Shown here piece after piece: positions 31,401 to 38,717 of a stretch of 64,000 nucleotides of DNA. This DNA is from Actinoplanes aureus (GTDB lineage Bacteria; Actinomycetota; Actinomycetes; Mycobacteriales; Micromonosporaceae). The notes under the pieces are model-generated. The model worked only from the letters and a program-made list of their open reading frames with translations, did no database searches and was not told the origin of the DNA. The stretch is from assembly GCF_015704865.1 (NCBI RefSeq), contig NZ_JADQTO010000006.1, positions 186,001 to 250,000 of the forward strand. The letters run 5' to 3'. Within the stretch, counting starts at the first letter, position 1; every line of letters begins with the position of its first letter. The translations under genes and the position numbers were made by a program.

Positions 31401-33765
31401 GGAGGATGCCCGGGGGCGGATCATCGACGCGTTCGGCCCGGCCCGGCAGGTCCGCCTGGCCACCGCGCTGGATCGCTACGAGACCGCCCGGGACCTGCTG
31501 CGTGACCTGCGCGACGACGCGGGCGGGCAGCAGGAGTGGTTCGACTACCTGGCCGCCCGCGAGGTGCTCACCGGGTACGGCCTGGACACCGCCGTCGACT
31601 ACTGCGCCGACCACGGCATGCCGGCCCGGCGGGTGGGCGACGTGGTCGCGCGGACCGCGTACCGGGCCTGGGTGGACGAGGTGATCGCGGCTGACGAGCG
31701 GCTCCAGCCGCTGGCCGCGGCCGAGCGTGCCGAGCTGGTCGACGAGTTCCGCCGCCTGGACGCCGACCTGCTCCAGGACGCGGCGGCGGCCGTGATCGGC
31801 GCGGTCGACGCCCACCGCCCGGCCGTCACCGCCGACGGCGGCCCCGCCCTGATCCGGGCCGAGGGGCTCAAGGCGTCCGGCCATCTGCCGGTCCGCGAGC
31901 TGTTCGCCGGGGCCTGGGAGACGGTGGCCGCGCTCAAGCCGTGCTTCGTGATGCCGCCCGCCGCGGTCAGCCGGCTGCTGCCCGCCGAGGCGCGGTTCGA
32001 CGTCGTGATCATCGACGAGGCGTCCCGGATGACCCCGGCCGCCGCGGCCGCGTGTGCCTATCGGGGCACGTCGCTGGTCGTGATCGGCGACGACGCGCAG
32101 CTACCGCCGGCCGGCGACCAGCCGTCCGTGCTGGTGGTGGCGAACGACTGCGGCGCCTTCTCCCGCCTCTGCCTGACCTGGCACTACCGCAGCCGGCACG
32201 AGAGCCTGATCCGGTTCGCCAACGATGCCTTCTACCAGGGCCGGTTGATCACCTTCCCGGGCGCGCACCCGGTGGGCGAGGACATCGGCGTGCGGCTCTA
32301 CCCGGCCGGGGACGCGGCCGCCGAGGCGGAACTCGTCGCCACCCGGGTGATCCACCACCTCACCACCCGGCCCACGCTCTCGCTCGGCGTGGTCACCCTC
32401 ACCGCGGCTCAGGCGGACACGGTCGCCGACGCCGTCGAGGTGGCCCTGGCCGGCCGTCCCGACCTGGAGGGCTCGCTCGGCGGCTTCTCGGTCCGGTGCG
32501 CCGAGGCCGCGCAGGGCGACGAACGCGACGTGGTGATCCTCTCCACCGGCGCCGGCCTGGCCGCAGCCGGCGGGCCGGCCGGAGCGCGCCGGCTCGACGT
32601 GGCGATCACCCGGGCCCGCCAGCGGATCGAGGTGGTCACCGGCATCCCGGCCGGCGGGCGCGAGGAGCCCGCAGGGGAGGGCGAGAGCCGGCTCGTCGCG
32701 TACCTCGACTTCGCCGAACGCGCGGGCGACGGCGACGCCGGCGGCGAACCTCGCGGCCCGGCCACCTCCTTCGAGGACTCCGTCCTCGACACCGTGCGTG
32801 GCTGGGGCTATCAGGCGGACGCCCAGGTGGGCTCCGGTCGATGCCGCATCGAGATCGCGGTACGCCGGGACGTCGGCCCCTACGCACTCGGCATCCGCTG
32901 CGACGGCCCCGGATACCAGCTCTCGCCGGTGGCCAGGGACCGGGACCGGGTGCACGACCAGGTGCTGCACGGCCTGGGCTGGCATCTGCACCGGATGTGG
33001 AGCGTCGCCTGGTATCACGACCGGACCGGCGAGGAGGCCCGCCTGCGCGTCGCGATCGAGAACGCCCTGGCCACGCCGGACGTGTTCGCCGCACCCGACG
33101 AGGAGCAGCTCTCCGTGCGTCCGGCGCAGGTCCCGGAGTGGGCGCTGCCGTACGAGCGGGCCCAGGTGGAGCCGCTGCCCGACTCCGCCCGCGTCAACGA
33201 CGGCGTGGCCCGGGAGCTGCTGATCCGCACGGTCGGGCGGATCGCCGAGGTGGAGGGCCCGGTGCACATGGCGACCGTGATCCACCGGATCCGCGACGCC
33301 TGGCGGATCAACCGGGTCACCCAGCCGATCCGCACCGCGATCGAGGAGGCGGTCCGGCAGTCCGGCGCCGGTTTCGACGGGACCTTCGTGACCGCGGCCG
33401 ACGCGCCGATCCCGGCGGTACGCGTACCCGGCGACGGGGTGACCCGCAAACCGGACCACATCGCCGACTCCGAGCTGCAGCTGGCCCTGGAGTACCTGGT
33501 GCTGGACGCCGGCCTGGTGGAGGGCGAGGACCTGCTGGCCGCCGCCGGCCGGTTGTTCGGGTGGAGCGGTAACAAGGCCGGTACGGCGCGGCTCGCCGAG
33601 ATGCTGGACGACCTGGTGTCGGCGGGCCGCCTCATCGCGCACCGCAACGGGCTGATCGCCGCACCAGCCGACGACGACCTGCTGGATCTGCCGGACCCGG
33701 CGACGCTGCCGCACCGGGCCGACGCCGGGGCCCGCCGGCCGGCCGCGGAGCAGGTGAGCCGCTGA
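28447..33765 (+). CDS. Giant SF1 helicase with DUF4011-like N-terminus, nuclease-like and DUF3320-like C-terminus
   Basis: 1,772 residues. Order: an N-terminal DUF4011-like domain; Walker A GPPGTGKSQT (residues 299-308); a roughly 800-residue alpha-helical insertion; Walker B VVIIDEAS near 1186-1193; further SF1 motifs (VVIGDDAQLPPAGDQ, LTWHYRSRHESLI, AQGDERDVVILS, VAITRARQRIEVV); a Vsr/MTES_1575-like nuclease region (about 1440-1530); and a DUF3320-like winged region to the end. Such proteins are ATP-dependent nucleic-acid translocases and appear in defence islands as well as in housekeeping contexts. In the nuclease region the usual Asp, Glu and His positions read RIEIAV (E1469), GIRCDG (R1484) and GYQLS, so cleavage activity is doubtful. 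ATG 28447 is chosen because it matches the paralog at 1-3105 from the first residues. Confidence 0.9.
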   Translation: MRPDDADGHTGPGDDARAALAAWRDGIAGAGAANRLLDLPRGGADLVEIVAPDPSGVVEALRQGRDCALTGPGGKAKQRDSLRTELADEVLHPLLRRLRRHTDQEQADRGVDVLHLAVGLLHWEDPDGTGYASPLLLLPVDLVALGPDDVPRLRAGAGDPSVNPALAARLRRSGVELPRVDALAGLDPAALRARVDAAIAGRPGWRTADVVVLARLDPATEAIRDDLLVNEELIAEHPVVRALAAADGTAGAFTFESLTPAEIDVLAPPDDMPLVLEADAGQRACVAAALEGHSFVVDGPPGTGKSQTAANMIAALAHAGKRVLFVSEKAVALDSVQQRLAAVGLGNYLLDLHGAKAARKPVAGALAAALEAVPLPASRMDETDRDLLRDRRARLNAYAEAVLEVRDPLGRSLHDVIGELARLADVPEAPAPGLQAGALTEAALERIHEATGRLAQAWRPATERSGYRWREVAERESLDDALFLAQLTLEDLAEAAAPNAALAAAFHVRLPADAAALSELAAHATRRPAEVADSWLTGPTLRPVRQAADDLAEQVEAVRQAVDHVQTRIGVAFEALAGPLESEDVPEPPRLDPPAVRLEPLTAAEAKALAGRFAADADELEHQQRNLDRVTTRLGLPDVVTFSDVELVHLVAELGGRTDKPEPAWFAPGAQSAVHNAAASLRRHVEAVTAARAEARDLYTDAVLHEPVDDLAERFATVHRGARKLLAPHRRDKETVAGLAAPGIGVEEAVANLHLAVAWRRAYEGLLAAEKQHAGHLGHYWKRLDTDFPAIGRALQTVDEALRVTPPEALPAVVEYVSTRHADDRLRQTVTEARDVFRHWRSTLRPEPEPAARPELGQGSVQAAVTWMRAQLAPLRAVAALLQQLDDALGRELNATEAGTVLAARRAAIEAEEAFAAAGPIYESILGPVYRGRNTDQRALAEAIEWAARARALRTGTDAALTSEQAQALAAGRPAADLRPLIEAWEDARGRIIDAFGPARQVRLATALDRYETARDLLRDLRDDAGGQQEWFDYLAAREVLTGYGLDTAVDYCADHGMPARRVGDVVARTAYRAWVDEVIAADERLQPLAAAERAELVDEFRRLDADLLQDAAAAVIGAVDAHRPAVTADGGPALIRAEGLKASGHLPVRELFAGAWETVAALKPCFVMPPAAVSRLLPAEARFDVVIIDEASRMTPAAAAACAYRGTSLVVIGDDAQLPPAGDQPSVLVVANDCGAFSRLCLTWHYRSRHESLIRFANDAFYQGRLITFPGAHPVGEDIGVRLYPAGDAAAEAELVATRVIHHLTTRPTLSLGVVTLTAAQADTVADAVEVALAGRPDLEGSLGGFSVRCAEAAQGDERDVVILSTGAGLAAAGGPAGARRLDVAITRARQRIEVVTGIPAGGREEPAGEGESRLVAYLDFAERAGDGDAGGEPRGPATSFEDSVLDTVRGWGYQADAQVGSGRCRIEIAVRRDVGPYALGIRCDGPGYQLSPVARDRDRVHDQVLHGLGWHLHRMWSVAWYHDRTGEEARLRVAIENALATPDVFAAPDEEQLSVRPAQVPEWALPYERAQVEPLPDSARVNDGVARELLIRTVGRIAEVEGPVHMATVIHRIRDAWRINRVTQPIRTAIEEAVRQSGAGFDGTFVTAADAPIPAVRVPGDGVTRKPDHIADSELQLALEYLVLDAGLVEGEDLLAAAGRLFGWSGNKAGTARLAEMLDDLVSAGRLIAHRNGLIAAPADDDLLDLPDPATLPHRADAGARRPAAEQVSR

Positions 33766-33768
33766 GGA

Positions 33769-34284
33769 TCACCGGACGTAGTCGGCGTGCGGGACCGCGA
33801 CCGGCCACAGTTCGTCGCGCACCCGCCGGCAGTGCGCGACGATCTCCCGGTCCTGGGTCGCCGCGCCACCGGCGAACGACCCGTCCGCGGCGAACAGGGT
33901 GAACACCACCCGGGTGCGGTCGAAGAGCCAGAAGTCGTCGGCGGCCAGGGCCAGCCCGTTCACCGCGTCCCGGCGGAGCCAGCGGATGTCCTCGCCGGCC
34001 TGGATGTTCAGCGCCGAGATGGTCAGCAGCCATCGGGTGTAGTCGCCGTGCGGCACCGAGACGACCCGCAGGCGCTCCACCCGGCGGCCGGCCGCGGTCG
34101 CCCCGCGGATCAGGTCCAGCCAGGGCTTCTGCCACGCGTAGTCGTCCGGTTCACCGGCCAGGAAGCGGCGGATCGGCTCGGACTCCTCGGGCAGGTCGTA
34201 CTCGTCGGAGACCTCCAGGTGGAACGCGGAGGACTCGAACGTCTGGAACAGCTCGTCGAACGCTCCGTTCAGCAGTAGTCGCAT
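33769..34284 (-). CDS. DUF6879-family protein
   Basis: 171 residues. Conserved blocks of this actinobacterial family are visible: FDELFQTFESSAFHLEVSD, EESEPIRRFLAG, an AAGRRVERLRVVSVPHGDY segment, NIQAGEDIRWL and DDFWLFDRTRVV. The function is unknown; relatives usually sit beside an XRE regulator and a DUF397 protein, but none is adjacent here. ATG 34284 follows GGGAGG by 7 nt and is preferred to an in-frame ATG at 34374. It converges on the helicase gene with 3 bp between stops. Confidence 0.8.
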   Translation of the reverse strand: MRLLLNGAFDELFQTFESSAFHLEVSDEYDLPEESEPIRRFLAGEPDDYAWQKPWLDLIRGATAAGRRVERLRVVSVPHGDYTRWLLTISALNIQAGEDIRWLRRDAVNGLALAADDFWLFDRTRVVFTLFAADGSFAGGAATQDREIVAHCRRVRDELWPVAVPHADYVR

Positions 34285-34392
34285 CCCGGAACCTCCCACA
34301 CCGATCAATACACCGCGTATCACGATGGTCACTATCGGTGCGGGAGGTCTAGCCGTTGGCGCGAAAACGTGCAAGTTGCGGAAAACTCGAGA

Positions 34393-35196
34393 TCAACCGT
34401 TGCGCCACTCGTCGTCCGGCAGGTGCGAACCGGCCTGCGGGCCCATCAGCAGCATGCCGCCGTCGATCACCCAGGACGATCCGGTGACGTACGCCGCGTC
34501 CGGCCCGGCGAGCATCGCCACCACCGCGGCGACCTCGTTCGCGTCGCCCGGACGGCCCACCGGCACCCCCGGCCGCTTCACCGTGTGCGGGTCGACGTCC
34601 TCGTTGCCGGTCATCGGGGTCGCGATCTCACCCGGCGCCACCGCGTTGACCGTGATCCCGGCGGCCGCCAGCTCCTGGGCCATCACCTTGGTGAGCAGGC
34701 CGAGCCCGCCCTTCGCCGCGCAGTACGCGCCCGAACCGACCCGGGGCGCGTGCTCGTGCACGCTGGTGATGTTGATGATCCGGCCGCCCCGGCCGGCCCG
34801 CAGCATCCGGCGGGCGGCGCGCTGTGCACAGAGGAACGGGCCGTCCAGATCGACGGCGAGGACCTCACGCCACTGGTCGTACCCGGTGTCGACGACCGGG
34901 GTGGAGATCCCGGTGCCGGCGCAGTTCACCAGCACGCCCAGGCCGCCGAGCGCCTCGGCCAGGTCGTCGATCACGTCGGCGGCCTGCGGCAGGCGGGACA
35001 GGTCGATCTGGCGTACCTCGGCGGTGCGGCCGGTCTCGCGTACCTTGACCGCGGTCTCCTCGGCGCCGGCCTTGTCGGACCGGTAGGTGATGCCCACGTC
35101 GAACCCGGCCTTGGCCAGCGCGACAGCGCTGGCCTCGCCGATACCCGAGTCCGAGCCGGTCACGATCGCGATGCGGTCATAGCTGTCGAAGCGCAT
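34393..35196 (-). CDS. Short-chain dehydrogenase/reductase
   Basis: 267 residues. TGSDSGIGEASAVA binds the cofactor, with NCAGTG, the catalytic serine in INITSVHEH, YCAAKGGL as the Tyr/Lys pair and GSSWVIDGGMLLM near the C-terminus. It belongs to the classical SDR group that includes glucose-1-dehydrogenase-like and 3-oxoacyl reductases. It is the last of four same-strand genes (fabG4, htdX, acyl-CoA dehydrogenase, this gene), 17 bp after the dehydrogenase, so it probably acts in the same acyl pathway. Confidence 0.9.
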   Translation of the reverse strand: MRFDSYDRIAIVTGSDSGIGEASAVALAKAGFDVGITYRSDKAGAEETAVKVRETGRTAEVRQIDLSRLPQAADVIDDLAEALGGLGVLVNCAGTGISTPVVDTGYDQWREVLAVDLDGPFLCAQRAARRMLRAGRGGRIINITSVHEHAPRVGSGAYCAAKGGLGLLTKVMAQELAAAGITVNAVAPGEIATPMTGNEDVDPHTVKRPGVPVGRPGDANEVAAVVAMLAGPDAAYVTGSSWVIDGGMLLMGPQAGSHLPDDEWRNG

Positions 35197-35213
35197 GCGC
35201 CGTGGTTACCCCG

Positions 35214-36425
35214 TCAGCGGATCTGCATGCCGGAGATGGCGCGGGCGATGACCAGCCGCTGGATCTCCGAGGTCCCCTCGAAAATGGTGTAGATCTTGGC
35301 GTCCCGGAACATCCGCTCCACCGGGTGGTCCCGGAGGTAGCCGGCGCCGCCGAGGATCTGCACCGCCTTCTCGGTGACCGCGACGGCCACCTCGCCGGCC
35401 TTCAGCTTCGACATCGAGCCCTCACCGGCGGTGAACGGCCGGTCGCTGCGGCCCATCCACGCGGCCCGCCACACCAGCAGGCGGGCGGCGTCGATCTCCA
35501 TCCGCATGTCGGCGAGGGCGAAGGCGATCGCCTGGTTCTCGATGATCGGACGGCCGAACTGGACCCGGGTCTTCGCGTACTCCAGGGCGTACTCGTACGC
35601 CGCCCGGGCGATGCCGATCGCCTGCGCGCCCACCGCGGGCCGGGACAGCTCGAAGGTACGCATCGCGGCCTGTTTGGTTGCCCGCTGCCCCTCCCGGGCC
35701 TTCGCGAGGCGCCGGTCCAGGGTCTCCTTGCCGCCGAGCAGGCAGCTGCCCGGCACCCGCACGTCGTCGAGGAAGACGTCCGCGGTGTGCGAGGCGCGCA
35801 GGCCGAGCTTCTTCAGCTTCTTCGTGCCGGCCAGGCCCTTCGTGCCCGGCGGGACGATGAACGCCGCCTGCCCGCGGGATCCCAGCGACGGGTCGACGCT
35901 GGCGGTGACCACGTGCACGTTCGCGATGCCGCCGTTCGTCGCGTACGCCTTCTGCCCGCTGAGCACCCACTCGTCGGTCGCCTCGTGGTAGACCGCCCGG
36001 GTCCGCATCGACGCCACGTCCGACCCGGCCTCCGGCTCGGTGCTGCAGAACGCCGCCACCTTCGGATCGCCGGCGTCGCCGAAGCACTGCGGCACCCACT
36101 CGACGAGCTGGTCCGGCGTACCGGAGCCGTAGATCGCGGCGACCGCGAGCGAGGTGCCGGAGATCGCCATGCCGATCCCGCCGTCACCCCAGAAGAGCTC
36201 CTCGTTGGCCACCGGCAGGGACAGCCCACTCGTGTCGGACCAGGTGTTTACCAGGAACTCGAAGCCGTAGAGCCCGATCTTCGCCGCCTCCTGAAGGACG
36301 GGCCAGGGTGTCTCCTCGCGCTCGTCCCACTCGGCGGCGGCGGGCCGGATCACCGACTCGGCGAAGCCGTGCACCCACTCGCGCAGGTCTTGTTGTTCTT
36401 CGTTGAGGTCGAGCCAGAACTCCAC
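35214..36425 (-). CDS. Acyl-CoA dehydrogenase
   Basis: 403 residues. The N-terminal helical domain, the middle-domain FCSTEPEAGSDVASM motif, the GQKAYATNG flavin segment and the C-terminal catalytic Glu in YTIFEGTSEIQRL are present. It forms the 2,3-double bond of an acyl-CoA using FAD. The start is GTG at 36425, with AAGGG about 10 nt upstream. It lies 43 bp downstream of htdX. The chain length of the substrate cannot be told. Confidence 0.93.
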   Translation of the reverse strand: MEFWLDLNEEQQDLREWVHGFAESVIRPAAAEWDEREETPWPVLQEAAKIGLYGFEFLVNTWSDTSGLSLPVANEELFWGDGGIGMAISGTSLAVAAIYGSGTPDQLVEWVPQCFGDAGDPKVAAFCSTEPEAGSDVASMRTRAVYHEATDEWVLSGQKAYATNGGIANVHVVTASVDPSLGSRGQAAFIVPPGTKGLAGTKKLKKLGLRASHTADVFLDDVRVPGSCLLGGKETLDRRLAKAREGQRATKQAAMRTFELSRPAVGAQAIGIARAAYEYALEYAKTRVQFGRPIIENQAIAFALADMRMEIDAARLLVWRAAWMGRSDRPFTAGEGSMSKLKAGEVAVAVTEKAVQILGGAGYLRDHPVERMFRDAKIYTIFEGTSEIQRLVIARAISGMQIR

Positions 36426-36468
36426 GGCGGATCAGCCCTTCCGGCGGCTGGTTAACTCGCCGGTAACT

Positions 36469-37323
36469 TTAGGAGTGCGCCGCCTCACTGACAAGCCCGT
36501 CGATGTGCAGACGATTCGACCGGACCGCGAACTGCCAGCCCGCACCGGTCCGGGCCGCGGTGAACGTGACCCTCGCCGGCAGCAGGACCGGCTGCTTGAA
36601 GGTCACGTCGACCGAGTAGGCCTCCGGGAGGCGACCCTCCAGAGCCGCCAGCGACCGGGCCTTGGTCCACATGCCGTGGGCGATCGGGCGGGGGAAGCCG
36701 AAGAGCCGGGCACCCAGGCGGGACGTGTGGATCGGGTTGCGGTCGCCGGAGACGGCGGCGTAATCGCTGCCGACCCGGGCCGGCACCCGCCAGACCGCGC
36801 CGCCGGGCAGGGCGGCGGGCTCGGCCGGGCGGTCGCCCTTGGCCGCGGCCGGGCCCGAGATGCGCAGGTACGTCGAAACGCCACGCCAAACCTCCTCGCC
36901 GTCCACCGAGGCCGTGGCGATGGCGTCGAACTGGCGGCCACGCGGGTGATCGCGCAGGTCGGCGACGCGGACGGACAGGTCCAGGGGAGTGTCCGCGGAG
37001 AGGGGACGGCGCACCGTGATCCGGTTGGTCACGTGCACCAGGCCGATCAGCGGGAGCGGGAAGTCCGGCGCCGTCATCAGCCGCATGGCGAGCGGGAACG
37101 CCAGCACGTGCGGGTACGTGGCGGGCAGCGTGTCGGAGAGGCGGAAGCCGCACACCCGGTCGTAGACCGCCAGGTGGGAGCGGTCCACGACCACGCCGCG
37201 CTGCACCATCTCCATGTCGGGCAGAGCGGCGCCCCGCCGGGTGCCGGGCAGCAGGCCGAGGACGGCCCGCGCGTAGGCGGCTCCGGTGCCCGGCCCGGAA
37301 CTCAGCTCGACGACCGCGACCAT
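36469..37323 (-). CDS. htdX: (3R)-hydroxyacyl thioester dehydratase, HtdX-like double hot-dog
   Basis: 284 residues, the length of mycobacterial HtdX. The N-terminal half is a degenerate hot-dog, and the C-terminal half has the hydratase-2 active site SDYAAVSGDRNPIHTS followed by GFPRPIAHGMWT. It should interconvert (3R)-hydroxyacyl and trans-2-enoyl thioesters. The start is one base after the fabG4 stop (TGACATG), implying coupled translation. The order htdX-fabG4 with divergent fadA2 mirrors the mycobacterial locus, which supports the gene name. Confidence 0.88.
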   Translation of the reverse strand: MVAVVELSSGPGTGAAYARAVLGLLPGTRRGAALPDMEMVQRGVVVDRSHLAVYDRVCGFRLSDTLPATYPHVLAFPLAMRLMTAPDFPLPLIGLVHVTNRITVRRPLSADTPLDLSVRVADLRDHPRGRQFDAIATASVDGEEVWRGVSTYLRISGPAAAKGDRPAEPAALPGGAVWRVPARVGSDYAAVSGDRNPIHTSRLGARLFGFPRPIAHGMWTKARSLAALEGRLPEAYSVDVTFKQPVLLPARVTFTAARTGAGWQFAVRSNRLHIDGLVSEAAHS

Positions 37324-37324
37324 G

Positions 37325-38665
37325 TCACGCCCCCAGCAGGCTCTGGCCGCAGACGCGGACCACGTTGCCGGTGATGGTCGCCGAACCCGGCGAGGCGAAC
37401 CAGGCGATGGTCTCCGCCACGTCGATCGGCAGGCCGCCCTGCGACATGCTGTTCAGCCGCCGCCCGGCCTCGCGCAGCCCGAGCGGCATCTTCGCGGTCA
37501 TCGCCGTCTCGATGAAGCCGGGCGCCACCGCGTTGATCGTGATACCGCGTTCCAGCAGCGCCGGAGCGTGCGACTGGACCAGGCCGATCACGCCGGCCTT
37601 GCTCGTCGCGTAGTTGGTCTGACCCCGGTTCCCGGCGATGCCGGCGATCGAGGCGACCCCGACGACGCGGCCGCCGGGCGGGATCAGGCCGCGTTCCAGC
37701 AGCAGGTCGTTGACCCGTTCCGGAGCGGTCAGGTTGACGCCGAGCACCGAGTCCCAGCGGGAGTCGTCCATCCGCGCGATGGTCTTGTCCCGGGTGATCC
37801 CGGCGTTGTGCACCAGGATGTCCACCCCGGCGTGCGGTCCGGCGGCCAGATAGCCGGCCAGCCGTTCCGGCGCGTCGGCCGTGGTCAGGTCCAGCTGGAG
37901 CGCCCGCCCGCGGGTCTGGTTCGCCACGTCGGCGAGCGCGTCGCCGGCGGCCGGCACGTCCAGGGCGATCACGTCGGCGCCGTCGCGGGCCAGGGTGCGC
38001 GCGATGGCCGCGCCGATGCCCCGGGCCGCGCCGGTGACCAGCGCGAGCTTGCCGTCGAGCGGGCGCTCCCAGTCGGCCGGCGCGGGCGCGTGGCCGGCGC
38101 CCACCCGGATCACCTGGCCGGAGACGTACGCCGAGCGGCCGCTCAGCAGGAACCGCAGGGTGGACTCGAGCGCCGCCTCGCCGCCGGGTGCCACGTAGAC
38201 GAGCTGGGCGGTGACGCCGCGCCCGAACTCCTTGCCGATGCTGCGGGTGAGACCTTCGAGCGCCCGCTGCGCGGTCGCCTCCTTCGGCCCGGCGGTGGCT
38301 TCCGGTGGGGTGCCCAGCACGATCACGCGGCCGGAGACGTTCAGGGAGCGGGCGTACGGGTGGAAGAAGTCGAAGAGGGCCCGGAGCTGTGTGGAGTCCC
38401 CGATCCCGGTCGCGTCGAAGACGAGTGCGCCGTACCGCGCGCCGTCGGAGCCCGCGTCGGTGACCTCGGTGCCGGCCGCCTCCACCAGCTTGCGGACCGG
38501 CTCGGCGAGCCGGCCGCCGGGCGCCGCGCCGAGCAGCACCGGCCCGGTGGTCAGCGGATCCCCGGGCTGGAAGCGGCGCAGCCGGGGCGGATCAGGCAGC
38601 CCGAGGCGCTTGACCACGGTCCGGCCGAGACCGGAGTTGGCGAAGTTCGCGTACCTGTCAGCCAT
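37325..38665 (-). CDS. fabG4: High-molecular-weight 3-oxoacyl thioester reductase FabG4-like
   Basis: 446 residues, about twice the size of an ordinary FabG. The N-terminal 200 residues are a flavodoxin-like domain without a cofactor motif. The C-terminal SDR domain has TGAARGIGAAIA, NAGITRD, GVASIAG and YATSKAG (Tyr/Lys). It uses NADH to reduce 3-oxoacyl thioesters and works with HtdX. It is the first gene of the minus-strand acyl operon and is divergent from fadA2 with a 52-bp shared control region. Confidence 0.9.
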   Translation of the reverse strand: MADRYANFANSGLGRTVVKRLGLPDPPRLRRFQPGDPLTTGPVLLGAAPGGRLAEPVRKLVEAAGTEVTDAGSDGARYGALVFDATGIGDSTQLRALFDFFHPYARSLNVSGRVIVLGTPPEATAGPKEATAQRALEGLTRSIGKEFGRGVTAQLVYVAPGGEAALESTLRFLLSGRSAYVSGQVIRVGAGHAPAPADWERPLDGKLALVTGAARGIGAAIARTLARDGADVIALDVPAAGDALADVANQTRGRALQLDLTTADAPERLAGYLAAGPHAGVDILVHNAGITRDKTIARMDDSRWDSVLGVNLTAPERVNDLLLERGLIPPGGRVVGVASIAGIAGNRGQTNYATSKAGVIGLVQSHAPALLERGITINAVAPGFIETAMTAKMPLGLREAGRRLNSMSQGGLPIDVAETIAWFASPGSATITGNVVRVCGQSLLGA

Positions 38666-38717
38666 GCGAGTAGCCTACCGGTGAGTAGCTTCGATGCCGT
38701 CGATGTGGAGGATAGTC
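38666..38717. promoter_or_regulatory. Shared control region of fabG4 and fadA2
   Basis: Only 52 bp separate the divergent starts. It contains the palindrome ACCGGT with a right arm GAGTA, and the heptamer GAGTAGC occurs twice (38668-38674, 38683-38689), 15 bp apart. Ribosome site GGAGG (38707-38711) serves fadA2. A single regulator could control both genes; the operator assignment is tentative. Confidence 0.4.

Noticed and set aside
28426..31884. 1,152-codon minus-strand frame
   Set aside because: Antisense shadow of the complete helicase; long stop-free antisense frames are expected at this GC content.
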